Positions 62,114 to 64,000 of a stretch of DNA of 64,000 nt are shown here, in pieces. The notes below the pieces were generated by a model that was given only the letters and a program-made list of their open reading frames with translations, made no database searches and was not told the DNA's origin. The stretch covers positions 744,001-808,000 of the forward strand of contig NZ_CP094528.1 of NCBI RefSeq assembly GCF_022811705.1, read 5' to 3'. Positions within the stretch are counted from its first letter, which is position 1, and the number at the start of each line of letters is the position of its first letter. A program made the position numbers and the translations under genes. This stretch comes from Agromyces larvae. GTDB lineage: Bacteria; Actinomycetota; Actinomycetes; Actinomycetales; Microbacteriaceae.

Positions 62114-64000
62114 GTGAGTCACGTGGCCACCGAGCACGACCCCGCCCAGACCGCCGACGCCGGCACCTACGACTTCGCCGCTCTCGAGGCGAAGTGGCTT
62201 CCGGTGTGGGAGGCGCAGGAGCTGTTCCGCTCGGGGCGGCCGGGCGACACCCGCCCGCGCAAGTACGTGCTCGACATGTTCCCGTACCCTTCCGGCGACC
62301 TGCACATGGGCCACGCCGAGGCGTTCGGCTTCGGCGACGTCTCGGCGCGCTACTGGCGGCACCAGGGCTTCGACGTGCTGCACCCCATCGGCTGGGACTC
62401 GTTCGGCCTGCCCGCCGAGAACGCCGCGATCAAGCGCGGCGCCGACCCCCGCGAGTGGACGTACACGAACATCGCGCAGCAGAAGGCCTCGTTCCGCCGG
62501 TACGCGCCCTCGTTCGACTGGTCGCGCGAACTGCACACCTCCGACCCCGAGTACTACCGGTGGAACCAGTGGCTGTTCCTGAAGCTGTACGAGCAGGGCA
62601 TCGCGTACCGCAAGGACGGCAAGGTCAACTGGTGCCCGGTCGACCAGACCGTGCTCGCCAACGAGCAGGTGATCGACGGGCACTGCGAGCGCTGCGGCGC
62701 GGTGGTCGTGAAGAAGGACCTGACGCAGTGGTACTTCCGGGTGACCGACTACGCCGACCGGCTCGTCGACGACCTGAACCAGCTCGAGGGCGCCTGGCCG
62801 CAGAAGGTGCTGTCGATGCAGCGCAACTGGATCGGCCGCTCCTCGGGCGCCGACGTCGACTTCGAGATCGAGGGGCGCGATGAGCGGGTGACCGTGTTCA
62901 CGACCCGCCCCGACACGCTCTACGGCGCGACCTTCATGGTGGTCGCGGTCGACTCGCCGCTCGCGGCCGAACTCGCCGGCGGAGCATCCGACGAGGTGCA
63001 GCGCCGGTTCGCCGACTACCTGGCCGAGGTGGGCGCCGAGACCGACATCGAGCGGCTCGCGACCGACAAGCCGAAGACCGGCGTGTTCCTCGAGCGCTAC
63101 GCGATCAACCCGCTGAACGGCGAGCGGCTGCCGATCTGGGCGAGCGATTACGTGCTCGCCGACTACGGTCACGGCGCGATCATGGCGGTGCCCGCACATG
63201 ACCAGCGCGACCTCGACTTCGCCCGTGCGTTCGGCCTGCCGGTGCGCGTCGTGGTCGACGTGAACCAGCCGGTCACCGGCGTCATCCCGGTCATCCCGAC
63301 CGACGACGAGGGCAACCCGGTGCTGCCCGACGACCTGCCGCCGCTCGATCCGGCGTCGACGGGCACCGCGCTCACCGGCGACGGCCGGCTGATCAACTCG
63401 GGCCCGCTCGACGGGCTGTCGAAGTCGCGTGCGATCCACCGCGCCATCGAGATCCTCGGCGAGCGCGGCACCGGCCGGGCGGCGAAGAACTACCGCCTGC
63501 GCGACTGGCTGATCTCGCGGCAGCGGTTCTGGGGCACGCCGATCCCGATCATCCACTGCCCCGACTGCGGCGAGGTGCCGGTGCCCGAGGCCGACCTGCC
63601 GGTGCGGCTGCCCGAGGCGAAGGGCCTCGACCTGGCGCCGAAGGGCTCGAGCCCGCTCGGCGCAGCCGAAGACTGGGTGAACGTCGCCTGCCCGACGTGC
63701 GGCGGCCCGGCCAAGCGCGACTCCGACACCATGGACACCTTCGTCGACAGCTCGTGGTACTACCTGCGGTACCTGAACGCGAACGACGACACCCGGGCGT
63801 TCGACCCGGCCGAGGCCGAGAAGTGGGCGCCCGTCGACCAGTACGTCGGCGGCGTCGAGCACGCGATCCTGCACCTGCTGTACTCGCGGTTCGTGACGAA
63901 GGTGCTGTTCGACCTCGGATACCTCAGCTTCACCGAGCCGTTCACGTCGCTGCTCAACCAGGGCATGGTGCTCATGGACGGCTCGAAGATGTCGAAGTCG
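62114..64000 (+). CDS. leuS: Leucyl-tRNA synthetase (3' end beyond window)
   Basis: A class Ia synthetase charging tRNA-Leu. The first 629 codons are inside the window and run in frame to its last base. The HIGH motif is H64-M-G-H67 in [16 protein letters not shown]. LeuRS-specific [14 protein letters not shown], the zinc segment [13 protein letters not shown] and CERCG, the CP1 editing domain with [12 protein letters not shown], and KMSKS (codons 625-629, the final bases) follow. GTG 62114 or in-frame GTG 62123 could be the start; neither has a strong ribosome site. Confidence 0.95.
   Translation, partial: MSHVATEHDPAQTADAGTYDFAALEAKWLPVWEAQELFRSGRPGDTRPRKYVLDMFPYPSGDLHMGHAEAFGFGDVSARYWRHQGFDVLHPIGWDSFGLPAENAAIKRGADPREWTYTNIAQQKASFRRYAPSFDWSRELHTSDPEYYRWNQWLFLKLYEQGIAYRKDGKVNWCPVDQTVLANEQVIDGHCERCGAVVVKKDLTQWYFRVTDYADRLVDDLNQLEGAWPQKVLSMQRNWIGRSSGADVDFEIEGRDERVTVFTTRPDTLYGATFMVVAVDSPLAAELAGGASDEVQRRFADYLAEVGAETDIERLATDKPKTGVFLERYAINPLNGERLPIWASDYVLADYGHGAIMAVPAHDQRDLDFARAFGLPVRVVVDVNQPVTGVIPVIPTDDEGNPVLPDDLPPLDPASTGTALTGDGRLINSGPLDGLSKSRAIHRAIEILGERGTGRAAKNYRLRDWLISRQRFWGTPIPIIHCPDCGEVPVPEADLPVRLPEAKGLDLAPKGSSPLGAAEDWVNVACPTCGGPAKRDSDTMDTFVDSSWYYLRYLNANDDTRAFDPAEAEKWAPVDQYVGGVEHAILHLLYSRFVTKVLFDLGYLSFTEPFTSLLNQGMVLMDGSKMSKS

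Overview
The window is a 64-kb chromosomal segment of a high-GC actinobacterium. Gene order, codon use, leaderless promoters with TAnnnT boxes and an altered MurE substrate motif all suggest the family Microbacteriaceae (Agromyces, Microbacterium or relatives). This assignment rests on recognition, not on a database search. The DNA is almost entirely coding and core-genome in character. I see no insertion sequence, prophage, integrase, CRISPR array, tRNA or rRNA.

Layout. 1-4 kb: start of an Hsp15-like gene leaving the left edge, a NUDIX hydrolase, a DUF1295 membrane protein, a CDP-alcohol phosphatidyltransferase, then a GarA-type FHA protein, an FtsR-type MerR regulator and a second MerR regulator. 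4-10 kb: pyruvate carboxylase between two orphan ParA/MinD-like ATPases, then peptide deformylase. 10-20 kb: FadD, ROK glucokinase, PlsC, class II DAHP synthase, a PASTA kinase (PknL type), a LysM protein, an Rv2175c-like DNA-binding protein and a polyprenyl synthetase. 20-39 kb: the division and cell-wall (dcw) cluster in the order DUF3040, mraZ, rsmH, ftsL-like, ftsI, murE, murF, mraY, murD, ftsW, murG, murC, ftsQ, ftsZ, yggS, sepF, yggT, divIVA. Most of its genes overlap by 4 bp. 39-47 kb: lspA, rluD, dnaE, hisD, nrdR, pyrD, then a 28-bp tandem repeat array. 47-52.5 kb: a DUF2183 phosphatase, a TetR regulator and an OpuC-type osmoprotectant ABC transporter. 52.5-54.6 kb, minus strand: DedA, an M56 metalloprotease and a BlaI repressor. 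54.7-62 kb: cydABDC (cytochrome bd and its assembly exporter) and pabB. The window ends inside leuS.

How it works together. The core theme is building and dividing the cell envelope: precursors (pyruvate carboxylase, DAHP synthase, polyprenyl synthetase, Mur enzymes), septum assembly (FtsQ/I/W/Z, SepF, DivIVA) and Ser/Thr-phosphorylation-linked control (GarA, PknL, Rv2175c-like). Likely local control circuits are legible in the DNA. MraZ-type 10-bp-spaced repeats sit inside the mraZ promoter. Paired repeats lie upstream of ftsZ, where an FtsR-like regulator could act. Two near-identical palindromes lie between blaI and cydA and suggest that the BlaI/M56 pair controls cytochrome bd oxidase. 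Many genes start 6 to 9 nt after a TAnnnT box with no separate leader, and in several cases the upstream gene's TAG stop codon forms the first half of that box.
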